Of a stretch of 64,000 bases of DNA, positions 12,501-24,500 are shown in pieces. Made by a program: the position numbers and the translations under genes. Each line of letters opens with the position of its first letter. The stretch's first letter is position 1. The stretch spans positions 3,251,634 through 3,315,633 of the forward strand of contig OX377206.1 in NCBI GenBank assembly GCA_947396885.1, given 5' to 3'. Under the pieces are notes generated by a model. It had not been told where the DNA came from. It did not search any database and saw only the letters and a program-made list of their open reading frames with translations. The DNA is from Heligmosomoides polygyrus polygyrus. Its lineage: Eukaryota; Nematoda; Chromadorea; Rhabditida; Heligmosomidae.

Positions 12501-15500
12501 ATAGCTCGAAGCATAGCAAACATTTCACGAGTTAACTATTCCCGATAACAAACTGTCCTAATTACAGGTACAATTACCAAGTTAGAATCTGTGTGGGATT
12601 TGGAACTTCACCAAAAAAAACAAGAACTGCACTTCATATAATATGAAAACAAAATGAGCTCGGGTGGAAGCTTTAATCACTATACAATATCTCTAGCTCG
12701 ACTAGAGAAGCTTTTTGGACAAATGTCGGACTATCTGTTGTTAGCATCACATGCTCGCTTGAAACGAGAGTTTCTCTCCGATAGGATTTTCCACAATAAT
12801 TTAATAAGCTAAAATCACTTTTTTGACCACGTCCATTCCATGCCTGTAACTGAACCTCACCAGATCTCACTCATCGTTTGGTTTAGGTTTTACCCCACTT
12901 CTAGGCACTCAATTACAAAACCTTCCCACGTCTTCATTGTGTAGGGTGAGCTGCGCTTGAGTCCCCTGCCTTCCTCCTCATGGGCAAGTCGAAGCGGTTC
13001 AACCGATTGGTTGGGACATACATTCGCCCTCTCGCACGTTGGGCGCACCGAAAAACTCGTACGTGTTCCTGCCGCGGCTAGAGGTGGCCCTCCCTGCAGC
13101 GCCGCACCGCGACCGCACGCATGGACGTGAGTGAGTATCGTTGCTCGCAGCCGGGTAAGAGTAGAGGGAGGCCTTCGAGGGAGGAGAACCGAGAGCGACC
13201 AGGAGGTAGCGGCAACCTGGGGCCGAATTCATGAAATATTTACCTGCAGGTAAGTGCAAGATTTGCCCCCACTTCCCACTTAGGCATCTGTTATACTCCC
13301 GCGGGAGCATCCGCGGAACGTCCGCGGACCAATGGTGCACGGCGGAGGCGGGCGTGGCGAGGCGCGGCGATTGGCCAGGTGAGGAGTCTCGGCGCGATTC
13401 CCGCCCTTCCGCGGATGCTCCCGCGGGAGTATAACTCAGGCCTTACGCGCGATTCTTCAAGGCGCGCCGGGGAAAAACCCGAAGTGTCGAGGTAAATGCA
13501 ACCTCGTCAGCGCCTAGGGAAACATTTACCTTCAAGGCGAGGGTTTTGCTCCGCTGCCAATTTCTGACCCAACGCATCCCTCCGCCGGCCCTTGCCAGCT
13601 AGAGCTGGCAGCGAGTCAGCGGAGGGATGCATTGGGTCAGAAATTGGCAGTGAAGTAAAACCCTTGGTCGTCATGAATCAGAAACAAAAGCTTTGGCCGT
13701 CATGAATCAGAAACAAAAGCTTTGGCTGTCATGAATCAGAAACAGGGGTAAGTTCAGGGAAAGTGGCGGGTAACTGGCCGTCAAGGTAAATGGGGGTAGG
13801 ATTTACCTCCGACCGCGTTCATGAATCCGGCCCCTACTGGAGGCGGCAAGGGGATGGAGGAGGGGGGGGGGGTCGATAGGGGAACAATGAAACAGGCCAG
13901 GGGTGGCACCAAGAAGGGTTTAGACAATAAGGATGGACCAGTAGGGAGTTACCAATAAGGGGGGGGGGAGCCAGTACGGAGGATCAGCAAAGGGATCCAT
14001 TATCAGTAAGGGAGACCGGATTTAAAAGATTTGACACCGATGTCGCGCAATGGGCATTCGCTCTCTGTCATAGAGTCGTGAGCGTGCGAGGGCTACTTAA
14101 TTGTGGTAGAGTAGTAAGGTGGATCCCGAAGGGGGTGGGGGAGGGGGGAGAGGGAGGGATCTACCTGAAAGAAGGACGAGGACGGGGAACCAACAAGAAG
14201 GGAGCCATAGGAAAATTCATACGGGGAACAAGGAATCTGCCATATGCATAGGCTCTTCATGCTCGACACAGAATCGACTGCGCGCGTTTCTGAGCTTCTG
14301 GATTCGGAAGACTGGCCCCTACGTCGCGCAGCAAGCGTCTAGATTCTGAATCGTATCACTGACGTCCTCCGCGAGCGTGTTAGGACCACTAAGGGGTGGC
14401 GGAGAAAGGCAGTAAGGGGGACCAGAAGCGCGACCAGGAAGGAAAGGAACAACTGAAGCAACGGGAACGGGAAGGCAAGCGAGATCTTCCCGCAATCGCT
14501 AAATTCCCTTCCCGGCTTTCCAGTACGCGGTTTGTTTTCATTTTCATATTCGTTTCATAAATAGGCATTTCCAGCTCCCAACGAGGTCGCCTCCCGTAAT
14601 AAACCGGGGGCGTTCCGGGAACGTTCATGAATACTGCAACTGGAGGAGGGACCAGGACAGGGAAACCAGCAAGAAGTAGGGGTCAATAGTCGAAATAAAA
14701 AAGTGGGCCAGGAGTTGATACCAGGAAGGTGGGGGACTAAAGAGGAGGAGGGAAGACCAGTAAAGGCGAAGGCGAAGAAGAAACGAAAGAAGGGAACCTG
14801 GCTTCGGAAGACATGTCAACGATCTCTAGAAACGCTAGCTGTTGAGCATGAGAACGGTTGCGGAGGAGCAACCTGTGGCACAGAAGTACTGCGCAGCACA
14901 AACCAATGACATTACTGGCCGTTCAGGAAAGAATGTCTATGGTGAAGGTACCGAAGTGGTGAAGGGCTTGATGCCGATAAAGCACGCACCAATCCTAGAT
15001 GTTAGCGAATTTTACGTTTTACAAAAACTACTTTCCATAGGGCAGTGTTGCTGCAAAGACACGTGCGAGACACACCGTTAGGCGTGTCGAAGCACCTGTA
15101 AAAGCAAAACTTCAAAAGGCGCGCTCGCGAGAGCAAGCACAAACGCCACTGGGATTATGGGGCGCACTTAAAGGCTATTTATGTTATGTTGTATAAAGAA
15201 ACAAAAACTTACAAGTGTACGGTCTATTGTACTGGCACTGTCATCGCACGGCCACCGATCTGGGCTCACGTTTCGGCAAAGCGAAGGCGATTCATCGCTT
15301 CCATCTCTGAAATGTGTGCTCAGGTCTGAGGACTGCCGGGCGAGAAGTGCCATTTTCTCTTTGAAACGAAAACTTCTCAAACCAAACTGAAACACTTTCT
15401 ATTTTTATCAAAACACGTTCTAAACACAATCTGACGGGCGAAGTGAAAAGGAACATGTTTCAACAAAGGACTTTAACGTAATGATAATAAATTAATGTAA

Positions 15501-18500
15501 AGATTTTTTAATGTAATGCAAATATTAAACACCTTTATGTTTGAAAAAGCTTTAGTAGACCTTTGTTTAAGAATTTTCTAAACTAAAAACTCATCTGTAC
15601 GGGGAGTTTTAAGAGAAGTCCAAGAAGTTTAAGAAGTCTAACTAGGAAACTATTTAAACGGTAGGTCGGAACGGCCAAAGTGTTGTATATGGGCAGAATC
15701 GCCTCTCTCGGGGAAAAAATAAAGTGTGTAACGCATCCGTGATGCTGGGTTCTATGCTGCTGTGTCTTTGTTATCTCATTTTGTAATATGTTGCATAGGT
15801 CGCGAAACGATTCCCTTAGTTGCAAGTAGTTGCCGTACCCCATAAAAGGCGCGTCCCGCAGCAGTTAGGGCTCATTTTTGTGCTTGTCCGTACCGCGAGT
15901 AGCGGCTCTACTAATAAAGCTCTACGAAGGACTACCCTAGACACCGACCAAGGCCCGAGGCTGGGAGATAAGGCAGCCGGAACGCGTCAGAAGGATACAG
16001 GAGACGCGACATCGGGGCCGAACCGAAGGAGCTGCAGTAGAACCGTCCGCAAACCGGGACGACCGGAAGGACGAGATCCTGCCGTTGATAGAGGCAGAGT
16101 ACGGTCTCCAGGAACGAGGAAGGTGCTGCATCTACCCTCGTTGAGGCCCGTTAACCTTTCGGTCACACTGGAGGCTCGTTCAGTGTTCCTCAGTGGCCCT
16201 CTGTTGTGTTCTTGCGGAAAGGCTCGATTGCGGCAAGACTGAGCTAACAACAGAAGTATTACGGTGCTGTTTCAGATAAGCCGAGATGGCCTCTGAGAAC
16301 GTGAATGACCTGGAAATTGAGGGTATGCTCTTGGACGAGCCCACGGAATCGGACAGAATTGCCGCACTCCAGGCGTCAATCGACACACCAGTCGGAGCGG
16401 TCAGAAAGATCGTGCAGAAAGGAGTGCTGCAGGCAAGACTAAGCGCGGTTACGATTGCCGACAAATTGTCAGTGCTAGAGGATATAACTAGCAATTTGGT
16501 ACACCCGCTTGATGGAGACACTACAACACTGGGTGTCGACCAGTTCTCCAAGGTGACGGAGTTTGTGCAGGCAAGCGCAAGACAATCCATGGAGAGCTGG
16601 CTCGACTGGAGTTCGTTCGCACGCAGCTTAGTAAAGCCCACGATCTGCTGCAAGCAGGGGAAATATGATGACAGTTGCATGCGCGAACTCGCACAAATGC
16701 TGGGTGTGGATACCACTGAGGTGGTAGGGAGAGTCAAAAGCCTAGTTCAGCTTCCTAGGGAAGTGAGTGCAGGCAAGCGAGGGCTAACATCTCCACTTCA
16801 GAGTGCGGCCCAGACGTTACAAGGCAGTAATAACTGCCAGGTGGAACAGCTCAATGTTGACGACTTTGACGACGTTGCTTACCATGCGACCTTTGATCCA
16901 GTCGCAGCCGCGCAGGGTGAGCTCTTGCTTCCTCAGCCTGACCCGCTACTCAATAGAGGACTGCAGCAAGCAAGGAAGAACGAGCGGCCGCCGAAGCGGA
17001 GGGTATCGTCCTCGACAGCAGTCCCGGCGACCAGCATACGTCAAGGTGAGCTTTTGGATGCAAATTCCTCATGCACTCCTGAATACTCCATTGCTTAAAT
17101 GTTTGCGGCCATGACACTGCCCGAGGTCGAGACGTTTAGTGACTCAAAAGGGAAGAACTACGGCCAATTCTTAGCAAGGTTTAGTATGAAATACCAAGGG
17201 CTGGGGCTCGGCGATGAAATGCTGGTTCACCTTTTACTCTCTAAGCTGGACGGGAACCCACTAGCAGTTGCGAATGCACTGCCACGATCGGTAAAAGAGG
17301 GAGGTTTCGAGCTTATAGCAAGTGCCCTGAAAGCAAAACTCACGGAAAATGACTCGGCTACGCAGATGAAAGCGTATATGAAACTCAAGACCCTCCGGAA
17401 AGTAGGGGATGTCGCAAGCTACTGCGTAGAACTGGAGAAGCTAACCCAGCTAGCGTATCCGGATGCGTCTGAGGGAGAACTTTCGCGTACTCGAGCAGGA
17501 GGGTTGGTGGCTCAGTTGACGGACTGGCCCGAGTATCTTCAACTGTTCACGACAATGGAAGTAGCGCCTAAAGAGTCCGCCTATGAAATGATCAAGAGTT
17601 TGGCGCAGCGCTGCGAGCGAAGCCGAGAACTTGCGATGGCCTCGAAAAAGAACATGGACTCAGTTAAGGCAGGCCCGGTCCAAACGGTGAGGGGACCTCA
17701 ACAGAGGAAACCTCAACAAGCCATAAGGCTGGACACAACAGATAACCCTGGAAGGACCAAACTGCCAAAATGCTTTAACTGCAATGGAAGCGGTCACTTC
17801 AGACGAGACTGCAAAAAGGCACGGGCCAATAAAGGAAACAAGAAAGAGAAGAAGTCTAATCGGTCTGAAGGGCCAAAAGTGTTTAGTGCGGTCCTAAGTA
17901 AATGGTAGGGTGGAGCGGAAAAGGCGTCAGTGCAACAAGAAGATCTAATAGGAGAGGTGCCAGTGAGGAATGTGAAACTGATGGGATTGGTCAGACGAGC
18001 ACTCCTGGATACAGGTTCACAGATAAGCATAATTCCTCTCGAAATGCTGCGTGCTGCTCGCACTGCAGGATTTGATGTTGACTCTGACGTGGAGGAAATC
18101 ACGCTCGGAAAACCCATGCCTATTTACGACACGTCAGGAAACAAAATGACATTCAAAGGTGCAGTGAGGCTCACGCTAGAAGTTGACGATAAGCGGAACG
18201 CCGAGTAGCTCTATTCGTGAAGGAAGGTGGAGATGGAACGTTAGTTCTAGGCACTAATGCTCTCCACATATTGGGTTTTACGTTAACGTCAGGGCCTAGA
18301 AGCCTGCACCCGTCACTCGATCAGATCAAGGGCGGTGAAAACGCACCAAGTGGGCGGAAGAGCGACTCTCGGGAAGTTGTCGAAAGAGTGACAGCGAGAA
18401 ACGCGAAAGTGGCCAAAAGAGTGCACATACGCCCTGGTGAGATAAAAACAGTCCCTGTACTGATTAGCAAGGACTGCGAAGGTGTATTGTGGTCAGACAA

Positions 18501-21500
18501 CGACAGCATACCGGACCTGGTATGCGACGATTCTGCAACAACAGTGAACGTACAGGTGATGAATTCCTTCACAGGAGCGAAGCTGTTTCGCGCGGGGGAG
18601 AAGGTCGGTTCTTTCGAACCGACACAAGTTGTTGAACGGGAGCCCGTTAACAGCGTAAGCATGTTGGAACGTGCGGAAGCTTCGGTACAGGACTGAGAGG
18701 GGAAGCTGTGGGAGCTACTGAAAAGCAGAAAGAAAAGCGAAGCTCTCAATGAACACCTGATGTGCCTAGTGAAGTGTTATGCAGATGTGTTCGCAGTCAG
18801 CGAACAGGAACTGAGCCAAACAGCGCTAGTGGAGCATACGATAGAAACGGGTGATGCGAGTCCAATCCGCCAGAAGGCACGCTCGATACTGCTAGCTAAA
18901 AGAGTCGAACTCCGCCGGATACTGAGCGATTTACAGAGCAGGAAGGTGATCGAACCTAGTAGTTGTAGCTGGGCGTCACCAATAGTTCAGGTGCAGAAAA
19001 AGGATGGAACGCTACGGCTATGCGTAGACTAAAGGGTAAAGGGTAAAGGAAGGCGTTACTCAATCCCTTCTGGGATGCGCCAGCGCATTCTACTTCTACG
19101 GGATGTCGTGGAGGCGACATGAATGCGTATTTGGCCATACAATGGCTTGCGTTGGCCAGTCGATGAACAAGTCAGCGCTCTATCCTTCCCAGACAAGTCT
19201 GGTACCAATTCACCGACCCCGAAGGGATGGAAGGCTTGGTTGGCCTGGGCGGGAAATCCGAACCTCGAACCTGGTATCGGGTGCACGCGACAGTCGCGCC
19301 TCCTCCGACTGCGCTACACGCGCCCACTATGCGTAGACTATCGCAAGGTAAATGCGGTTACGAAGATCGACAGTTATCCACTGCCAAGGATTGATACGAT
19401 GCTGCAGAGCTTGAGAGGCAAAAAGTGGTTTTCAGCTCAGGACCAGGCATCGGGATATTGGCAGATTAGCCTCTCGCAGGAGGCTAAGGAAAAGTCCGCG
19501 TTCACTACCACTGAGGGCCTCTACCAATTCCGCGTGTTGCCTTTCGGATTAGCCTCTTCGCCAGCCGTATTTCAACGCCTGATGCACGTCGTTTTGGGTC
19601 CTCTTCTAGGGGAAGAGATATTCTGCTAACTAGACGATATACTAGTGGCAACGTCGCCCGTGGGGCGACATATAGAGTTGATGGAAAAAGCCTTTAATGC
19701 ACTGCGGGAGCAGGACTAAAACTAAATCCCAAGAAGTGTATCTTGCTTGAAGACAAGGTGGAATTCCTCGGACACGTGATCGATTTCCACGGTGTGCATA
19801 TGGATCCAAACAAAGTGGATGCCATTCTGCAGTATCCCCTGCCTCAGTCACGAGCAGAACTTCGCACTTTCCTCGGGATGTGCTCGTACTATCGCAAGTT
19901 TTTCTTGCGATTCTCGAAAGTCTCCGGTCCATTGCATGAGATGACTTCGGAGAAAGTCAAGTTTGAGTGGACGCCGATGCGAAAGGCTGCGTTCAAAAGC
20001 TTGAAGAGGATCATCTCTGAGGCACCCGTACTGGCACAACCAGATACTGAATGTGCAATGAACGGACAGAAACCGTTCAAAATTCATACTGACGCCAGCG
20101 GCTGTGGCTTAGGCGCAGTATTAAGTCAACAAGGTGATGATGGCCTCCTGCACCCGGTATTCTTCGCCTCGAAGGGACTGACCAAGTGCGAGAAGAAATA
20201 CCATATTACCGAACTGGAGGCACTGGCCATCGTCTTCGCTCTTAGGAAGTTTCACATGTTTGTGTACGGGTTGCCAGTGGAGGTTTTCAACGACCATCAA
20301 CCGTTGACAGCTCTATTCAAAAGAACGAACGTGTCAGGTCGAGTACTTCGATGGGCGTTGGAACTCCAACGGTATGACTTGAAAGTGACGTTCCTTAAGG
20401 GAGCTGCGAACAAGGTAGCTGATGCCCTAAGTCGAGGGGCTACCCTTGACAACGTGAGCAGCAGAGAGGAATCTCCACCGAACGAGGCCATAGCAGGAGC
20501 AATAGTTCAGGAACAGGAATGGACAGCCGAGTTACGGGAGCATCCGATATACGGAAAGGTCATCAGCGACCTGGAGGAAGGGAAGCTGAATGTTGATGTC
20601 GCCTTCCCGGAGGTAACTAGCAGGTTCAAGGTTGCCGATTTTCTGATGGATGGCGGAGCCCTCCTGCTGTTGGAAAACGATAGACATCGAAAGGTTGTAC
20701 CACCCTCGAAGCCTAGAGCTGTATCCGATGAGGCCCATGCAGGTCTTCTAGCTGGCCATTTCGGGCCAAAGAAGATAATACGACAATTCTCTAAGAGTCT
20801 GTTCTGGGAGACGTTGAACAGAGACGTGCATAAATGGTCGAAGGAATGTAGGGAGTGTTTGTGTCATTATGCACAACATCCGACGGTGCCACCCCTAAAA
20901 CCTGTCGTGACGACGAGGCCTTATGAGGTGGTGGGAATCAATGTACTGGAACTGGGCCAAACGTCGAGCGGGAACCGTTACGTCCTCAGCGTAATCGATC
21001 ATTTCTCCAAGTTCGGAGGGGCATATGCGATACCCTCGAAAAATGGTGAGACGGTGGCCCGAGTATTCTTCGAAAGATGGGTTTCGGAAGGTTGCCGCCA
21101 GCCAAAGACCATCCTTTCGGACGTGGGAGGTGAGCTCGACAACAACCTGATGGAGGAGTTGAGGACTATCATGGGAATTGAGCACCTATTCACCAAAGGA
21201 TACAATCCTCGCAAGATTAGGTGTTACCGAGAGATTCAACCGAACTCTTATAAGCATGTTACGCAAGAAAGTTCGGGTCCCAAGTGAGTGGGATAAAATG
21301 CTACCGTACTGTGTCTTTGCGTATAACACCACCGTTCACGAGGCCACGGGAGAATCTCCATTCTTCGTTCTGCATGACATAGACGCTTATGTACCTTGAG
21401 CATCAGTTCCGGAAGTGGGCGTGAGCGAGTATATGGCAGACATGGAAAGCTACGTCCAGGAACTTGCAGTTGGAACCGAGGTGGCGCGTAGCTATGCATT

Positions 21501-24500
21501 GGAAGTGAACGAGAAAATGCGACAAAGAATGAAGGCTCGGAATGATAAGAGGAACAAGGTGGCCGAAAGCCTTTTGAAACCTGGTGATCGCGTGTATATG
21601 AGGGTTCCCAGTGAACGGCAACCGCGTAACCCAAAGCTTACCAACCAATGGGAAGGCCCATACCGAGTCATCGAAGTGAGTGGGAACAGCGCGCTGATCA
21701 CTCTAATTGGACAAAACAAAGACCCACGAATACCCTTCGACAAATTGCGGAAGTTACCGATGGGCATGACCAATGATCCTATAAGGACAGTGAGAAGCCG
21801 GGGAAAACTGGGTCGCCCGCGTAAACATGAAGCACGTCAAGAGCAGGTGCAGTGTAATAGAGTCAGTTTTCAGGATCATACTGGAAGTCGACGATCCACT
21901 CCAACCCGCTATCGCTGTGATTGCACCCTGTTCGGCCATATGGCACACGTGGCACTTCCAAGCTTGGCTCACCCGATGGCGAGATCCAAGAAAGTGCAAG
22001 ATATGTTCGAGCTGGACAACGTCACCTCAATCTCCGAGCAGGCCTGCTGGGGAGAAGAAAGAAAGGAGGAACTGAGGAAGAAAAACTCTCCAAACATAAC
22101 AGCGTATGGGCTAGCTCTTGCCATTGATGCTCACCGCCGACGCTGCCACCGATACGCCGTTGCGGTTGAAGAGGCGAAGGGCAAACGATTTGACCACTCC
22201 TCAGTCTTCGCGTGGTCGGTTCCATACAACTACGGGAACAACCTGACGACCGCGATCGCGTTGTTGCAACGTACGCGACTTCCTGCACCGAGATCGAGCG
22301 CTGAACAGGAGATTTTCATTGCACTGCCGTCGTCCTTCGCCCGCGCTAATGCTGAGGTCATTTCCCCGGAAAATGGGACTCTCTACGTATATGCCGACTG
22401 GAGCACGCTGGACAAGAAAATGCTGACGATGAAAATCACGACTTCAATCATCATCGTTTGGCCCGATGAGATGCCGGAGAGGCGTCCGATGAGGCAGGTG
22501 CTGATTTGTTTGGAGCGCCACCTGCAGTGTGGTGGAGCTCTCGCACTTTTCCCAAAGTCCATGCGAAGACTACAACGCCGAGGCTTGGACTGCTATGGGA
22601 AGAGTATGCGCTGAGTATGTTAAGTATGTGACCGGGCCAAAGCCAAGATTCGACGCAATCGTTCGAGATCACTATAGTGACGCGTTAGACCACGTGACCT
22701 ACACGCATCCAGCGCTGACGCTCGGAGCGCATCCCCGATACGGGAATGCACCGTTCATCGGCCGGCAAATAGTGTGGTTCCTCGAGAAGTTGCGTCTTAC
22801 CGTCGATGATCTCATCAAAATGAGGGAGTTTAGCTTCGCTTCGAGCAATGAGAGGGAGCGCCGACGTAAGGAAAAGGCAGCACAGAATAGGAGGCGCAAG
22901 CAGGAACACCTGCCGAACTTCTGGGTAGTCGAGGACCCAGAACACCGTCGCCATGATCGTCGAATTACTTTCGAGATGCCGAGCAGCCGTCGGAGCCCTA
23001 TGGACAGAGAACCGACATCCGGACCGAGCGCCAAGCAGCCGCCAGCCGATCGCCGCCGCCATGACCGAGAGACCAGCTATGAGCCGAGTCGCCGTCGCCA
23101 CCGCGAGGACATGGAGTCGCCACCTGGACTATCGCCGACGCCGAGAAACCGTTCCACCGACCGTTGCGATCGCCACTACAAATCCAGAAGACTCGATCAT
23201 CGCGAGGACCGCCAGCCACATCGTCCCTGTAGACCGTAGTTGACAGACCCTAGAGTCGGGACGACTCTCCGTCTACGGGGGGCATGTAACGAATCCGTAA
23301 TGCTAGGTACTATGTTAAGGTGTCATTATTATCTCATTTTGTAATATGTTGCACAGGTCCCGGAACGATTCCCTTAGTTGCAAGTAATTATCGTACCGCA
23401 GCGCCTATAAAAGGCGTGTCCCCCAGCGGTTAGGGCTCCGCTACTCGCGGTCCGGACAAGCACAGAAAATGAACCTTAACTAATAAAGCTATTCGAAGGA
23501 CTACCCTAGACACCGACCAAGGCCCGAACGGCTGGGAGATAAGGCAGCAGGAACGCGTCAGAAGGATACAGGAGACGCGACAAGTGCAAATATCTCGACC
23601 CCAATACAACTCTGCGCAGGGTTAGGGACGACGGAAGCTGGGCCGTTGGCGGCATTAACCCTCTGCCTGCGCGGGAAGGGCGGGTTCAAGTTGGCTGGAA
23701 ACAGCGATGACGAGCGAGCGGTGGTGGCGCAGTGGGTAGAAGGCGGCGTAATTCCCATGATCGCTGTTTCTAGCCAACTTGAGCCCACCTTCCGTGTGCA
23801 GGCAGAGGGCTAACGTCGCCGACGCCCCAACTTCCGTCGTCGCTAACTCTGCGAGGAGTTGCAATGGGGTCGAAATATTTGCACTGTTGTTTCCCAGGGA
23901 GAGGTCATTCTGCTCATATGCAGCACTTGGGCCGTGCCGACCTACCGTTGAGCTAGTTTCCTGGTAAGAGGGACAAAATGACTACACTTTTTACAACACA
24001 AAGTATTAATCCTCTTGGCAACGGCAGTACTTTTCGATTTATTCTGAAATATCCTAATACAAGGAATTTGGAAGAGATTGCCACTACTGAAGTATAAATT
24101 TCTCGTACCTCTAGCTTGTTGATAAAAATTAAAACGGCTTTATAGTGGGCAGTGATGGGAGAAGTTTGTCTTCTCAGGAGCCTGGAAACGTGGGAAATAA
24201 TAATAACGTTAATAGCCCAATTATCGTTTCGTCCCATACAGTACTGTTCGTTTCCTTTCAGCTACGAGTAGTCAGCGGTCCTCTACGGCAACCTACTGTA
24301 GGCACAGTCGTCCTTCTGCAACCTCCATCACTGATTCCGTTTCCATTTTCCTTACAAAACTACTAAGGGGACAAATTGATCTATGGACGAGTAGCATAAA
24401 AGACCACGATTTTCCAAACCCCGAAGAAGAAAAGCTACCGTACTCCAAATAGCTCCAGAGGCAAAACGAAACGTCTTGTTCTCTGCATGAAAATTTCACT

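Larger units (their letters stand above)
13219..13834. mobile_element. TIR element, about 616 bp, carrying a nested MITE
   Basis: The left end CCGAATTCATGAAATATTTACC is matched in inverted form at the right by GGATTTACCTCCGACCGCGTTCATGAATCCGG. Internally there is a second strong palindrome (13537-13668) and a 28-bp tandem repeat. The PIF-like MITE at 13283-13442 sits inside with its own target duplication, so it arrived later. There is no transposase. Confidence 0.55.
15727..23582 (+). mobile_element. degenerate Ty3/gypsy LTR retrotransposon
   Basis: LTRs lie at 15727-16011 and 23285-23582, both TG...CA, flanked by the 4-bp direct repeat AGTG (15723-15726 and 23583-23586). The internal order is gag with zinc knuckle, protease, reverse transcriptase, RNase H, integrase, which is the gypsy order, followed by a further reading frame. 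Several in-frame stops, at least four frame changes, a SINE insertion in the reverse transcriptase and diverged LTRs show an old, inactive copy. I could not assign the primer-binding tRNA; a short G run (23276-23281) precedes the 3' LTR as a weak polypurine tract. Confidence 0.92.
15641..23965. mobile_element. foldback element with a tRNA-like centre, split by the gypsy insertion
   Basis: The sequence at 15641-15726 joined across the gypsy element to 23583-23710 forms the left arm, and its inverted copy is 23755-23965. Matching blocks are AACGGTAGGTCGGMACGGCC, GCAGAATSRCCTCTC, GTGCAAATATYTCGACCCCA, GACGACGGAAG and CTCAAGTTGGCT. Without the gypsy element it is about 470 bp. The central loop (23711-23754) carries a box A-like GGTGGCGCAGTGGGTAG. 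It predates the gypsy insertion. It lies in the intron between LRP exons 24510-24620 and 15213-15306. Confidence 0.8.

Noticed and set aside
14389..14819. Minus-strand frames rich in Ser/Phe/Leu
   Set aside because: Complements of purine-rich low-complexity repeat sequence shared with 48.6-48.9 kb.
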